Below are positions 38,612 to 48,283 of a stretch of DNA of 64,000 nucleotides, piece after piece. The first letter of the stretch is position 1. Each line of letters opens with the position of its first letter. A program made the translations under genes and the position numbers. The stretch comes from Vibrio splendidus (GTDB taxonomy: Bacteria > Pseudomonadota > Gammaproteobacteria > Enterobacterales > Vibrionaceae), in contig NZ_AP025508.1 of NCBI RefSeq assembly GCF_024347615.1, positions 62,001-126,000 on the forward strand, in the 5' to 3' direction. The notes beneath the pieces were generated by a model. The model had not been told where the DNA came from. It did no database searches and was given only the letters and a program-made list of their open reading frames with translations.

Positions 38612-39547
38612 ATGTTTAAACTCATAACACCGACCACCGAAAATCAATTGAACAAGTATTACCATTTTCGCTGGCAGATGCTCCGTGAACCTTGGCGAAT
38701 GCCGGTAGGTTCAGAGCGCGATGAATACGATGCCATGAGTCACCATCGCATGATTGTCGATGGTCGAGGTCGCCCGATGGCGATTGGTCGTCTCTATATC
38801 ACCCCAGATCTAGAGGGGCAGATTCGCTATATGGCGGTGAAGAAATCTCGCCAAAGTAAAGGCATGGGCTCACTCATCTTGGTTGCGCTAGAGTCACTGG
38901 CACGTCAAGAAGGGGCGAAGCGTTTGGTGTGTAATGCACGTGAAGATGCGATCTCATTCTATGAGAAGAATGAGTTTGAACGTCGTGGTGAAATTAATGA
39001 CCAGCGTGGCCCTGTGCGTCACCAACAGATGGTGAAACCTCTTGATCCAATGGCTGATGTACTGCGCAAACCAGAATGGTGTAATGAGCTTCAGCAGCGT
39101 TGGGAAAATCAGATCCCGATCAGTGACAAAATGGGCATCAAGATCAACCAATACACGGGTTATCAGTTTGAGTGTAGCGCTCAGTTGAATCCCAACCTTA
39201 ACCCTCATAACACCATGTTTGCTGGCTCAGCTTTTACCTTGGCGACTCTAACGGGTTGGGGAATGACTTGGTTACTGATGAAAGAACGTGGGCTGACCGG
39301 TGATATCGTACTGGCAGACAGTAATATTCGTTATCGTCACCCAGTCGAGCAAAACCCAGTCGCATCTACGTCATTGGATGGGATCAGTGGCGATTTAGAT
39401 CGCCTCGCGTCTGGCAGAAAAGCTCGCATCATCATTCATGTGACCATTAACAGTGGCGATGTGGAAGCGGTTGAGTTTACGGGAACCTATATGCTGATCC
39501 CTGACTACAAAAAGCGATTATCAACAGACTCCAACGTAAGCTTATAG
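38612..39547 (+). CDS. yiiD: YiiD/MadA: fused GNAT acetyltransferase and hotdog thioesterase
   Basis: A 311-residue two-domain protein. The N-terminal GNAT domain (~1-150) has the acetyl-CoA loop KKSRQSKGMGSLIL. The C-terminal YiiD_C hotdog domain (~165-305) has NPHNTMFAGSAFTLATLTGWG. The E. coli relative was reported as a malonyl-ACP decarboxylase (MadA) able to supply acetyl-ACP for fatty acid initiation, from memory. AAGGAA precedes the ATG. It lies 16 bases after dtd and is probably last in the yihY-dtd-yiiD operon. Confidence 0.9.
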   Translation: MFKLITPTTENQLNKYYHFRWQMLREPWRMPVGSERDEYDAMSHHRMIVDGRGRPMAIGRLYITPDLEGQIRYMAVKKSRQSKGMGSLILVALESLARQEGAKRLVCNAREDAISFYEKNEFERRGEINDQRGPVRHQQMVKPLDPMADVLRKPEWCNELQQRWENQIPISDKMGIKINQYTGYQFECSAQLNPNLNPHNTMFAGSAFTLATLTGWGMTWLLMKERGLTGDIVLADSNIRYRHPVEQNPVASTSLDGISGDLDRLASGRKARIIIHVTINSGDVEAVEFTGTYMLIPDYKKRLSTDSNVSL

Positions 39548-39560
39548 CTGACACTGGCTA

Positions 39561-39596
39561 ACAGATACAGATACAGATACAGATACAGATACAGAT
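39561..39596. repeat. Six copies of the hexamer ACAGAT
   Basis: Exact tandem hexamers in the 3' untranslated stretch of yiiD, 13 bases after the stop and just before the terminator. Copy number is likely to vary between strains. Confidence 0.92.
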
Positions 39597-39613
39597 AAAG
39601 ATTAAAGATACAA

Positions 39614-39643
39614 GGCGCTACTCCTGTGGAGTGGCGCTTTTTT
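39614..39643 (+). terminator. yiiD terminator overlapping the end of the AsmA-like gene
   Basis: Stem GCGCTACTCC/GGAGTGGCGC (one G-T pair), loop TGT, then six T. The minus-strand stop codon of the AsmA-like gene lies inside the left arm. Confidence 0.85.
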
Positions 39644-41588
39644 GTTGGCAGTCGTTAATCTCGGAATACTCAGCTTGGGTGAGCTTTCCTGAGATTTGAT
39701 GGCATGGGTCCGATAACGAAATGGATAGAGTGTGTTTGCTAGTTTCTAGCAAATCGAGCTCTCCAGAGACCTCACCGTTGAGCGTTTGAACTCTTTGTGT
39801 ACCTTGCTCTGCTGAGGATGCACCAATAATGTGCATTGGTTCGAGAGTGAAGCGACCACGGTCAAAATTCGCATTAAGCTCTGGGATTTCAAACACGTTA
39901 TCAGTCGATGTTTCAGAAAGCTTATCGTTAAAGGTCATCACACCTTGGCGAACACTGCCAGTGAGTTGCCCAGTGGTTGAGTAACCGAGCATCAAAGAAT
40001 CGCCATACAAGCCTGCGGCTTGAAGTTCAAACTCACCATAGCCGGTTGCATCGAGCGGTAATTCGAGTTGCTGCAGCATGGGTGCTATGGGTAATCCATC
40101 GGCAGAGATATCTAAGCTCCATGGCTTACTGATTTGGTTGAAGTCGAGTGTTGCGTTGGCTTCAATATAGCCGTGCTTTAGTGGCATAAACAGGCGTGTC
40201 AGCGTCCATTTCCCTTGTTCGCTATTCATTTCAACCACGGGCTGAACACTGACAATATTTTGATAGCTTGCATCGTTGGCGCTAACCATCAACTTGCCTT
40301 GCCACAGTCCTAACTTTCTCTGTTGCAGCAGTTGAACCTGATGTCCTTCGACATGCAGCCCTGAGACCTGCCAGTAAGGTTTTTTTGCGAGTTGGATAAG
40401 TTGGCTACGTTCTATATTAAGTCGGTCAATAGAGGCTTGCTGAAGCTGTGTCAGCCAAGGCAATAGGCGAGCGGATGGTAGAACTTTATCTTGGCTTTCC
40501 GTAATCCACTTTATGCCTTGCAGGTCGAGCTGCGCTAATTGAATGCTACTAGGGGTTACTTCGCCATTAAGTTGAATACTGCCTTGTAAGAATTGAGTAT
40601 AGAAGTCTTCAATCAGAATCTGGTTCGGATCTAAATTGAGCTTGATACTTGGCTCTATGAACATGTCATCATCAATGGTCACTCCCTCTGCTTGCAGAGA
40701 GAAAATGGCTTTCTGTTGCTTCCACAGCTCAAAAGGCAGTTGGATATTTTCTAGTGAGGCATCAAAAGCTGCGAGGTGACCATCTTGCCATTCCACGTCG
40801 CTGCGCAGAATATCTAAGCTATTGATGTGATTGATCTGAATACCGGCTACATCCCACTCTTTGCTTAGTAGGCTTTGGGCCTGTTTCTGATTGAGTCGTA
40901 AGCCATCAACGGTCACATTCACCAATGACCAATCTTGCTGATACTGCTCTGCTTGTCCTGAAATCTTGGCACCGCGCCAGTCAAATGAAGCGCCATAAAT
41001 CGTGCTATCGCTAGGTTTTAAGTCTAGGTCAAACAACAGGTTATCAAAGGCTTCTCCTTGCCAATACAGCTGCGTGGCTGAGAGTTGGATTTTGCCATAA
41101 GGCAGCAATGTGTTGTTGTCATCCCACGTTGGATCGGAGATCTGGAGGTCGATGCCTCGCGCATTAAAGTCTGGGGTCGAAAAGTCGAGATTATTGATGG
41201 CTAGCTGGTGGAGCTTGATGTTTGGTTGGGTGAATAACGGCGTGAATGCCTCTAGATCGCTTATTTCCAACTGTAGGCCACTGATCAAGACGGAGTCCAA
41301 GACCAGTTTAGCTTCTGTAATCGAGCTGGGACTGAACCAAAGATCGATCTTGTCGATATAGAGAGGTTTTTGTTTATCAGGTTGGCTTTGGGTAATGCCC
41401 ATCAAGGTGATGTGATAAGGCGCCTGATACTCAACGTCTTCAATGAGTACAGGTTGTTCAAGCGTATGCTTGATAAAAAAGTTAGCAACATCCGATCGGT
41501 ATTGAGTTTGTAGGCTTAATAACAACGCTGCGATAGTCGCAACGATGATGGCCACCACAATGCCAATCACCATGAATACCTTTTTCAT
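39618..41588 (-). CDS. AsmA-family protein
   Basis: A 656-residue protein anchored by one N-terminal helix (VFMVIGIVVAIIVATIAALLL) with a large periplasmic beta-rich body. The C-terminal part (YGEFELQAAGLYGDSLMLGY, LTGSVRQGVMTFND) resembles AsmA C-terminal repeats. AsmA-like proteins (AsmA, TamB, YhdP) are thought to help lipid transport to the outer membrane. Which paralogue this is cannot be decided here. The coding end overlaps a terminator hairpin that serves yiiD. Confidence 0.82.
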   Translation of the reverse strand: MKKVFMVIGIVVAIIVATIAALLLSLQTQYRSDVANFFIKHTLEQPVLIEDVEYQAPYHITLMGITQSQPDKQKPLYIDKIDLWFSPSSITEAKLVLDSVLISGLQLEISDLEAFTPLFTQPNIKLHQLAINNLDFSTPDFNARGIDLQISDPTWDDNNTLLPYGKIQLSATQLYWQGEAFDNLLFDLDLKPSDSTIYGASFDWRGAKISGQAEQYQQDWSLVNVTVDGLRLNQKQAQSLLSKEWDVAGIQINHINSLDILRSDVEWQDGHLAAFDASLENIQLPFELWKQQKAIFSLQAEGVTIDDDMFIEPSIKLNLDPNQILIEDFYTQFLQGSIQLNGEVTPSSIQLAQLDLQGIKWITESQDKVLPSARLLPWLTQLQQASIDRLNIERSQLIQLAKKPYWQVSGLHVEGHQVQLLQQRKLGLWQGKLMVSANDASYQNIVSVQPVVEMNSEQGKWTLTRLFMPLKHGYIEANATLDFNQISKPWSLDISADGLPIAPMLQQLELPLDATGYGEFELQAAGLYGDSLMLGYSTTGQLTGSVRQGVMTFNDKLSETSTDNVFEIPELNANFDRGRFTLEPMHIIGASSAEQGTQRVQTLNGEVSGELDLLETSKHTLSISLSDPCHQISGKLTQAEYSEINDCQQKSATPQE

Positions 41589-41653
41589 TCCCTGAAAGCC
41601 TTAAATTTCAATAGTCTCAAAACAGAGTGGAACAAAAAGGGGCAAGCAGCAAC

Positions 41654-41681
41654 AAAAAAGCCCCTCAAAAGAGGGGCTTGC
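41654..41681 (-). terminator. pckA terminator
   Basis: AAGCCCCTC/GAGGGGCTT stem with a 4-base loop; on the minus strand a T run follows. Confidence 0.85.
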
Positions 41682-41741
41682 TACAAAAATATCATTTTAA
41701 ATTGGGCGTTCGCTTTTGGCTAAGCCCGAGCAGATGTTGGG

Positions 41742-43367
41742 TTAGTCTAGTTGAGGACCTGCCGCAACCAGTGACTTACCTTCAGCATTGTCTGTGTACT
41801 TATCAAAGTTGTTGATGAAGCGCTCTGCTAGATCTTTCGCTTTGCTTTCCCATTGTAGTGGGTCAGTGTAAGTATCACGTGGGTCAAGAATTGCTGGGTC
41901 AACATCGTGCAACGCTAGCGGTACTTCTAGGTTAAACATAGGGATAACCTTAGTTTCAGCTTGGTCGATTGAGCCATCTAGGATAGCGTCGATGATGCCA
42001 CGAGTATCTTGGATTGAGATACGTTTGCCTGTGCCATTCCAACCTGTGTTCACTAGGTAAGCTTCAGCGCCAGCCGCTTCCATACGCTTCACAAGCACTT
42101 CAGCGTACTGAGTTGGGTGAAGAGTTAAGAATGCCGCACCAAATGCCGCAGAGAACGTTGGTGTTGGTTCAGTAATACCGCGCTCTGTACCTGCTAGCTT
42201 AGCTGTGAAGCCAGATAGGAAGTGGTACTTAGTTTGCTCCGGAGTTAGCTTAGATACTGGTGGTAGCACACCAAACGCATCCGCTGTTAGGAAGATAACT
42301 TTTTGAGCGTGACCTGCTTTTGATACTGGCTTAACAATGTTGTCAATGTGGTGAATCGGGTAAGAAACACGAGTGTTCTCTGTTTTTGAACCGTCATCGA
42401 AATCGATAGAACCATCACTACGAACCGTTACGTTTTCTAGCAGAGCATCGCGACGGATTGCATTGTAGATTTCTGGTTCTGCTTCTTTAGATAGACGAAT
42501 CGTCTTCGCGTAACAACCACCTTCGAAGTTGAAGATACCATCGTCATCCCAACCGTGCTCATCATCACCGATTAGCTCACGCTTAGGATCGGTTGATAGG
42601 GTTGTTTTACCGGTACCTGATAGGCCGAAGAATACAGCTACGTCGCCTTCTTCGCCAACGTTTGCACTACAGTGCATTGAAGCAATGCCTTGCAGAGGAA
42701 GCAGGTAGTTCATCATTGCGAACATGCCTTTCTTCATCTCACCGCCGTACCAGGTACCACCGATGATTTGAACGCGCTCTGTTAGGTTGAAAGCAACGAA
42801 GTTTTCAGAGTTTAGACCCTGCTTTTCCCAGTTAGGGTTCGTTGTTTTAGCACCGTTCATTACCACGAAATCAGGTTCGAACGTTGCTAGCTCTTCGTCA
42901 GTTGGACGAATGAACATGTTCTTAACGAAGTGCGCTTGCCACGCTACTTCAGTGATAATACGCACACTTAGACGCGTATCTGGGTTAGCACCACAATAAC
43001 CGTCGATGACAAACAGGCGCTTGCCAGATAGCTGAGTTGTCACAAGCTCTTTCAGCTCACTCCATACTTCAGTTGTAATCGGTTTGTTGTCATTTTTGCC
43101 TTGATCTGACCACCACATGGTATCGCGCGTAGTGTCATCTTTAACAATGTACTTATCTTTTGGTGAGCGGCCAGTAAAGATACCAGTGTCAACCGCAACA
43201 GAGCCTAGTTCCGTTACTACGCCTTTTTCGTAGCCTTCCAAACCTGGCAGTGTTTCTTCAACGAATAACTGCTCGTAGCTAGGATTACGAAGAACTTCAG
43301 TAACGCCAGTCAGTCCGTGCTTAGTTAGATCAATTTGTGCAGCCTTAGTATGTTCCATAACGGTCAT
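41742..43367 (-). CDS. pckA: Phosphoenolpyruvate carboxykinase (ATP)
   Basis: A 541-residue gluconeogenic enzyme converting oxaloacetate and ATP to phosphoenolpyruvate and CO2. Motifs are [23 protein letters not shown], the P-loop [11 protein letters not shown] (~residue 250), and the metal-binding [20 protein letters not shown]. The C-terminus has [15 protein letters not shown] lies five bases before the ATG. It lies downstream of hslR-hslO on the same strand but has its own upstream region and terminator. Confidence 0.97.
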   Translation of the reverse strand: MTVMEHTKAAQIDLTKHGLTGVTEVLRNPSYEQLFVEETLPGLEGYEKGVVTELGSVAVDTGIFTGRSPKDKYIVKDDTTRDTMWWSDQGKNDNKPITTEVWSELKELVTTQLSGKRLFVIDGYCGANPDTRLSVRIITEVAWQAHFVKNMFIRPTDEELATFEPDFVVMNGAKTTNPNWEKQGLNSENFVAFNLTERVQIIGGTWYGGEMKKGMFAMMNYLLPLQGIASMHCSANVGEEGDVAVFFGLSGTGKTTLSTDPKRELIGDDEHGWDDDGIFNFEGGCYAKTIRLSKEAEPEIYNAIRRDALLENVTVRSDGSIDFDDGSKTENTRVSYPIHHIDNIVKPVSKAGHAQKVIFLTADAFGVLPPVSKLTPEQTKYHFLSGFTAKLAGTERGITEPTPTFSAAFGAAFLTLHPTQYAEVLVKRMEAAGAEAYLVNTGWNGTGKRISIQDTRGIIDAILDGSIDQAETKVIPMFNLEVPLALHDVDPAILDPRDTYTDPLQWESKAKDLAERFINNFDKYTDNAEGKSLVAAGPQLD

Positions 43368-43641
43368 AGGTGCTCCTTGTAGGATATTTTGTAGGGATTT
43401 TGTATTAATTTTTTATTGTTATCTGCTCACCATGCTAGCAACGAGGCTCGGGGGAAACAGGGATACAGCTCAAAAAATATCCATATTAACCGTGAGGTTT
43501 TAAGCGTCTCGTCACATATTGGCCCGACTAGTCTATCCTGTACGCAAACCTTTGCGCTAGGGGCGAGAACATTATTAATTAATTAAAATTAAGCGGTGAT
43601 TTTATTACGAGATGTTACGGGCTTTGCGCTATTTTGATCAC
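43368..43641. other. pckA upstream region
   Basis: No gene is seen. The stretch is AT-rich near 43570-43600 (ATTATTAATTAATTAAAATT). A TGATCACA half-site near 43635 could be part of a CRP site, but the other arm is poor and it is far from the gene start. Confidence 0.35.
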
Positions 43642-43673
43642 AAAAAAGGCCAGCTTAGTGCTGACCTTTTTGG
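43642..43673. terminator. hslO terminator
   Basis: AAGGCCAGC/GCTGACCTT near-perfect stem with A and T runs on both sides; it follows hslO on the minus strand. Confidence 0.8.
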
Positions 43674-43704
43674 GGTAAATTACGTGTTTTTGGTACGCTG
43701 TAAA

Positions 43705-44598
43705 TTAATGAACCGTATTGTCGCCTTTATCTGCTGCTTCTGCGTACAGTGCATCAACGTCGCCCTTATCGAACGAGTAGTTTGTGCCACAGTAATCACA
43801 GTGAAGAGCAACACTACCTTCCGTACTCAGGATGTCGTAGATCTCCTCTTGAGCAACGGTAATGATAGCGGCACCACTGCGTTCACGAGAACAACCACAG
43901 AAGAACTCAACCGGTTGAGGGGTAAATACCTGAACCTTCTCTTGGTTATATAGGCGGTATAACAAATCATTCGCTTCTAGAGAGAATAGTTCTTCGTTTT
44001 TAACCGTGTCAGTTAACTGCTCTAGGTGCTCGAAGTCATCTGGCGTACCAGTGCCGTCTGGCATAACCTGCAGCAACATACCCGCAGCGTGTGCTTTGCC
44101 TTCATGTTCACCCGTACGTAGCCATAGACGAGTCTTTAGCTGTTCTGAGTTAGCAAAGTAACCTTCAAGAACGTCAGCAAGTGTTTCGCCTTCAAGACCA
44201 ACGATACCTTGGTAACGCTCACCTTTTTTAGGATCGATAGTGATCACTAGGTGGCCTTTACCTATAAGGTCGTGCAGGCCAGCGTCGTCAGCAATATCAC
44301 CGTCAAAGCGCGCAACACCACGAATCTTCTGATCGTTATCGCCATTAATAACAGCGAGAGATACTGGACCATCACCTTGCAGTTGCATCGTGATAGAACC
44401 TTCAAACTTTAGAGTCGCCGTTAGCAGCGTCGTTGAAACCAGTAGCTCACCCAACAGCTTTTGTACTGGCGCTGGGTATTCCTTGCTAGAAATAATCTGT
44501 TGGTATGCTTCGTCCATCTGTACCAATTCACCACGTACTGATAGGTCTTCAAATAGGTAGCGATTTAAAACATTACTTGTAGACATTGGGTCTGCCAT
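43705..44598 (-). CDS. hslO: Redox-regulated chaperonin Hsp33
   Basis: A 297-residue holdase chaperone switched on by oxidative stress. The redox switch is the zinc site CGCSRERS (~residue 236) and CDYCG (~residue 268), giving the CxC...CxxC pattern. The start is the first ATG (MADPMSTSN), with GAAGGAA seven bases before it; the second Met four codons on is possible. It lies 18 bases downstream of hslR and the two form the conserved hslR-hslO heat-shock pair. Confidence 0.96.
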   Translation of the reverse strand: MADPMSTSNVLNRYLFEDLSVRGELVQMDEAYQQIISSKEYPAPVQKLLGELLVSTTLLTATLKFEGSITMQLQGDGPVSLAVINGDNDQKIRGVARFDGDIADDAGLHDLIGKGHLVITIDPKKGERYQGIVGLEGETLADVLEGYFANSEQLKTRLWLRTGEHEGKAHAAGMLLQVMPDGTGTPDDFEHLEQLTDTVKNEELFSLEANDLLYRLYNQEKVQVFTPQPVEFFCGCSRERSGAAIITVAQEEIYDILSTEGSVALHCDYCGTNYSFDKGDVDALYAEAADKGDNTVH

Positions 44599-44616
44599 TT
44601 GGCTATTCCTTCTAGC

Positions 44617-45003
44617 TTATTGAGTCTTGAACTTAATGATGTCACGACGTTGCTTTTTATCTGGGCGACGTTCTGGTGCTGGACTATGAGCATTCAGTTT
44701 GCGTTGTTGTGCAAACTCTTCTCTTTTTGCCAAGCTTTCGGTGGTTTCTTCATAGAGGGTTTGAGCGACTGGCGCCCCGCCACGGTGTGCGGATATTTTC
44801 TCTATGGTGACCGTCTTTTCTTCATTCCCTTGGCGCAGGGTAATCACTGCCCCAAGTTCTACGATTTTGCTGGGTTTGCTGCGCTGACCATTATAGTGGA
44901 CTTTGCCACCATCGACCATGTTGCGAGCAATTGAACGAGTTTTATAAAAGCGTGCTGCCCACAACCATTTATCGAGTCTGACAGCTTCATTAGTCGTTTT
45001 CAT
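44617..45003 (-). CDS. hslR: Ribosome-associated heat shock protein Hsp15
   Basis: A 128-residue RNA-binding protein with an S4 domain (VRLDKWLWAARFYKTRSIA, ~residues 8-26) and a basic C-terminal tail (PERRPDKKQRRD). Hsp15 binds 50S subunits carrying stalled peptidyl-tRNA and helps recycle them. It is the first gene of hslR-hslO and divergent from the type II secretion operon. Confidence 0.95.
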   Translation of the reverse strand: MKTTNEAVRLDKWLWAARFYKTRSIARNMVDGGKVHYNGQRSKPSKIVELGAVITLRQGNEEKTVTIEKISAHRGGAPVAQTLYEETTESLAKREEFAQQRKLNAHSPAPERRPDKKQRRDIIKFKTQ

Positions 45004-45228
45004 ATAGGACAGTGCCTTTTCAGTTAGAAATGAATGCGGTTTAACTGTTATTCACAGTATGCAACTTATTTTATTTGATGACGCTTATCACATTTAGTAG
45101 AAGCTTATGTGGAGGCGATTGGCTTTTTTTTCAAGGAAGATTACAAAATAGCTCAGGTAATGCCGATTTATAGATTTGCTATGATATAGTTCAGGATCTT
45201 ATGCTTTTAATAAGCAGGAACAGAATTT

Positions 45229-45288
45229 ATGAACAAAAAAGCTGATAGTTTAGTAGGTTACAGCTTTATTCGTTATAGAAAGGGTTAG
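45229..45288 (+). CDS. Candidate 19-residue leader ORF upstream of gspC
   Basis: ATG with AGGAA eight bases before it, encoding MNKKADSLVGYSFIRYRKG, and ending five bases before the gspC GTG. Its last codons hold the likely gspC ribosome site (AGGG). The arrangement suggests translational coupling or a regulatory leader peptide. It has no run of one amino acid that would point to attenuation. It could also be chance; conservation would decide. Confidence 0.35.
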   Translation: MNKKADSLVGYSFIRYRKG

Positions 45289-45293
45289 GGAAC

Positions 45294-46217
45294 GTGAACT
45301 TTTTAGAGCTCAAACTTCGCATGGATAACTCTCCGGTGCTGAGCCGATTTTTAGAGAATGGATTTTTACTCCAGCAGAAACTGAGCCTTGTTCTTTGTTG
45401 TGTGTTGATCGCAGCTTCCGCATGGATTTTAGGACAGCTTGCATGGTTTATTGAACCTGCTGAGCAAACCGTGGTGCCATGGGCAGCAACGGCTTCCTCG
45501 TCTTCAACGCCTCAATCGACTCTTGATATCTCTTCTTTGCAGCAGAGCAATATGTTTGGTGCTTATAACCCAACCACGCCTGCTGTGGTTGAACAGCAAG
45601 TTATCCAAGATGCGCCAAAGACGCGACTGAACCTCGTTTTAGTGGGTGCAGTAGCCAGTTCTAATCCAAAACTGAGCTTGGCTGTGATTGCCAATCGCGG
45701 CACACAAGCGACTTACGGAATTAACGAAGAGATTGAAGGCACTAGAGCTAAGCTCAAGGCCGTATTAGTCGATCGTGTGATCATCGATAACTCTGGGCGA
45801 GACGAAACCCTGATGCTTGAAGGTATTGAGTACAAGCGTTTGTCTGTATCAGAGCCTGCGCCACCTCGTACCTCTTCTTCTGTGCGTGGCAACAACCCCG
45901 CTTCTGCAGAAGAGAAGCTTGATGAAATTAAAGCGAAGATAATGAAAGATCCTCAACAAATCTTCCAATATGTTCGACTGTCTCAGGTGAAACGCGACGA
46001 TAAAGTGATTGGTTATCGTGTGAGCCCTGGCAAAGATTCAGAACTTTTTAACTCTGTTGGGCTCCAAAACGGAGATATTGCCACTCAGTTAAATGGACAA
46101 GACCTGACAGACCCTGCTGCTATGGGCAACATATTCCGTTCTATCTCAGAGCTGACAGAGCTAAACCTCGTCGTCGAGAGAGATGGTCAACAACATGAAG
46201 TGTTTATTGAATTTTAA
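45294..46217 (+). CDS. gspC: Type II secretion protein GspC (EpsC)
   Basis: A 307-residue inner-membrane protein that links the inner platform to the secretin and helps select substrates. It has a transmembrane helix at ~30-50, the periplasmic HR domain (~80-180, with TRLNLVLVGAVAS and ATYGINEEIEGTRAKLK) and a C-terminal PDZ-type domain (~215-305, with YRVSPGKDSELFNSVGLQNGD). It aligns through its length with V. cholerae EpsC. The start is GTG; an internal ATG at residue 10 is possible. It is the first gene of the gspC-N operon. Confidence 0.94.
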   Translation: MNFLELKLRMDNSPVLSRFLENGFLLQQKLSLVLCCVLIAASAWILGQLAWFIEPAEQTVVPWAATASSSSTPQSTLDISSLQQSNMFGAYNPTTPAVVEQQVIQDAPKTRLNLVLVGAVASSNPKLSLAVIANRGTQATYGINEEIEGTRAKLKAVLVDRVIIDNSGRDETLMLEGIEYKRLSVSEPAPPRTSSSVRGNNPASAEEKLDEIKAKIMKDPQQIFQYVRLSQVKRDDKVIGYRVSPGKDSELFNSVGLQNGDIATQLNGQDLTDPAAMGNIFRSISELTELNLVVERDGQQHEVFIEF

Positions 46218-46258
46218 AACTTTGCGTCTAACGAAGGACGAAAGTGTAGGAGAAGTAC

Positions 46259-48283
46259 GTGAAGCATTGGTTTAAGAAAAGTGCATGGTTATTGGCAGGA
46301 AGCTTAATCTGCACACCCGCAGCCATCGCGAGTGATTTTAGTGCCAGCTTTAAAGGCACTGATATTCAAGAGTTTATTAATATTGTTGGTCGTAACCTAG
46401 AGAAGACGATCATCGTTGACCCTTCGGTGCGCGGAAAAATCGATGTACGCAGCTACGACGTACTCAATGAAGAGCAATATTACAGCTTCTTCCTAAACGT
46501 ATTGGAAGTGTATGGCTACGCGGTTGTCGAAATGGACTCAGGTGTTCTTAAGATCATCAAGGCCAAAGATTCGAAAACATCGGCAATTCCAGTCGTTGGA
46601 GACAGTGACACGATCAAAGGCGACAATGTGGTGACACGTGTTGTGACGGTTCGTAATGTCTCGGTGCGTGAACTTTCTCCTCTGCTTCGTCAACTAAACG
46701 ACAATGCAGGCGCGGGTAACGTTGTGCACTACGACCCAGCTAACATCATCCTTATTACAGGCCGAGCGGCGGTAGTAAACCGTTTAGCTGAAATCATCAA
46801 GCGCGTTGACCAAGCAGGTGATAAAGAGATTGAAGTCGTTGAGCTAAAGAATGCTTCTGCGGCAGAAATGGTACGTATCGTTGATGCGTTAAGCAAAACC
46901 ACAGATGCTAAAAATACACCTGCCTTCCTACAACCTAAATTAGTTGCTGATGAGCGTACTAATGCGATTCTTATCTCAGGTGACCCTAAGGTACGTAGCC
47001 GTTTAAGAAGGCTGATTGAACAGCTTGATGTTGAAATGGCAACCAAGGGCAATAACCAAGTTATTTACCTTAAATACGCAAAAGCAGAAGATTTAGTTGA
47101 TGTGCTGAAAGGCGTGTCGGATAACCTACAATCAGAGAAGCAAACTTCAACTAAAGGCAGTTCATCGCAGCGCAATCAAGTGATGATCTCAGCTCACAGT
47201 GATACCAACTCTTTAGTGATTACCGCACAGCCAGACATCATGAATGCGCTTCAAGATGTGATCGCACAGTTGGATATTCGTCGTGCTCAAGTATTGATTG
47301 AAGCCCTAATTGTCGAGATGGCAGAAGGTGACGGTATTAACCTTGGTGTGCAATGGGGTAACCTTGATACTGGTGCGGTGATTCAGTATGGTAACACTGG
47401 TGCGTCAATCGGTGGCGTAATGGTTGGTTTAGAAGAAGCGAAAGACACTGAAACGACCACCGCGGTTTATGACTCTGATGGTAATTTCCAACGTAATGAG
47501 ACGACCACCGAAAAGGGTGACTACTCAACGTTAGCTTCTGCTCTTTCTGGTGTTAATGGCGCGGCAATGAGCGTGGTAATGGGCGACTGGACCGCCTTGA
47601 TCAGTGCAGTAGCGACCGATTCAAATTCAAATATCCTATCTTCTCCAAGTATCACCGTGATGGATAACGGCGAAGCGTCGTTCATTGTGGGCGAAGAGGT
47701 GCCTGTTTTAACTGGCTCGACCGCAGGTTCAAGTAACGACAACCCATTCCAAACGGTTGAACGTAAAGAAGTGGGTATCAAGCTAAAAGTGGTGCCGCAA
47801 ATCAATGAAGGTGATTCGGTTCAACTGCAAATAGAACAAGAAGTATCGAACGTATTAGGTGCAAACGGCGCGGTTGATGTTCGTTTTGCTAAGCGTCAGT
47901 TAAATACGTCAGTGATTGTTCAAGATGGTCAAATGCTGGTGCTTGGTGGTTTGATTGATGAACGCGCATTGGAAAGTGAATCGAAGGTGCCGTTCTTGGG
48001 TGATATCCCAGTGCTTGGACACCTGTTCAAATCAACCAGTACTCAGGTTGAGAAAAAGAACCTAATGGTCTTCATCAAACCAACCATTATTCGTGATGGT
48101 ATGACAGCCGATGGTATCACCCAGCGTAAATACAACTTCATCCGTGCTGAGCAGTTGTATAAGGCTGAGCAAGGACTGAAATTAATGGCAGACGATAACA
48201 TCCCTGTATTGCCTAAATTTGGTGCCGACATGAATCACCCGGCTGAAATTCAAGCCTTCATCGATCAAATGGAACAAGAATAA
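46259..48283 (+). CDS. gspD: Type II secretion secretin GspD (EpsD)
   Basis: A 674-residue outer-membrane channel protein, a pentadecamer in related systems. It has a GTG start, a signal peptide (cleavage after PAAIAS-type region, ~25), N0 domain (~26-105), N1-N3 domains (~120-370, with the [17 protein letters not shown] repeat type) and a C-terminal secretin domain (~375-620) with the VPVLTGS gate and EVSNVLG. The TAATG junction couples it to gspE. Export of proteases and chitinases by this machine is typical of vibrios. Confidence 0.96.
   Translation: MKHWFKKSAWLLAGSLICTPAAIASDFSASFKGTDIQEFINIVGRNLEKTIIVDPSVRGKIDVRSYDVLNEEQYYSFFLNVLEVYGYAVVEMDSGVLKIIKAKDSKTSAIPVVGDSDTIKGDNVVTRVVTVRNVSVRELSPLLRQLNDNAGAGNVVHYDPANIILITGRAAVVNRLAEIIKRVDQAGDKEIEVVELKNASAAEMVRIVDALSKTTDAKNTPAFLQPKLVADERTNAILISGDPKVRSRLRRLIEQLDVEMATKGNNQVIYLKYAKAEDLVDVLKGVSDNLQSEKQTSTKGSSSQRNQVMISAHSDTNSLVITAQPDIMNALQDVIAQLDIRRAQVLIEALIVEMAEGDGINLGVQWGNLDTGAVIQYGNTGASIGGVMVGLEEAKDTETTTAVYDSDGNFQRNETTTEKGDYSTLASALSGVNGAAMSVVMGDWTALISAVATDSNSNILSSPSITVMDNGEASFIVGEEVPVLTGSTAGSSNDNPFQTVERKEVGIKLKVVPQINEGDSVQLQIEQEVSNVLGANGAVDVRFAKRQLNTSVIVQDGQMLVLGGLIDERALESESKVPFLGDIPVLGHLFKSTSTQVEKKNLMVFIKPTIIRDGMTADGITQRKYNFIRAEQLYKAEQGLKLMADDNIPVLPKFGADMNHPAEIQAFIDQMEQE

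Noticed and set aside
45049..45057. TTATTCACA DnaA-box match between hslR and gspC
   Set aside because: A single 9-base match without neighbouring boxes or GATC cluster is expected by chance at this scale.
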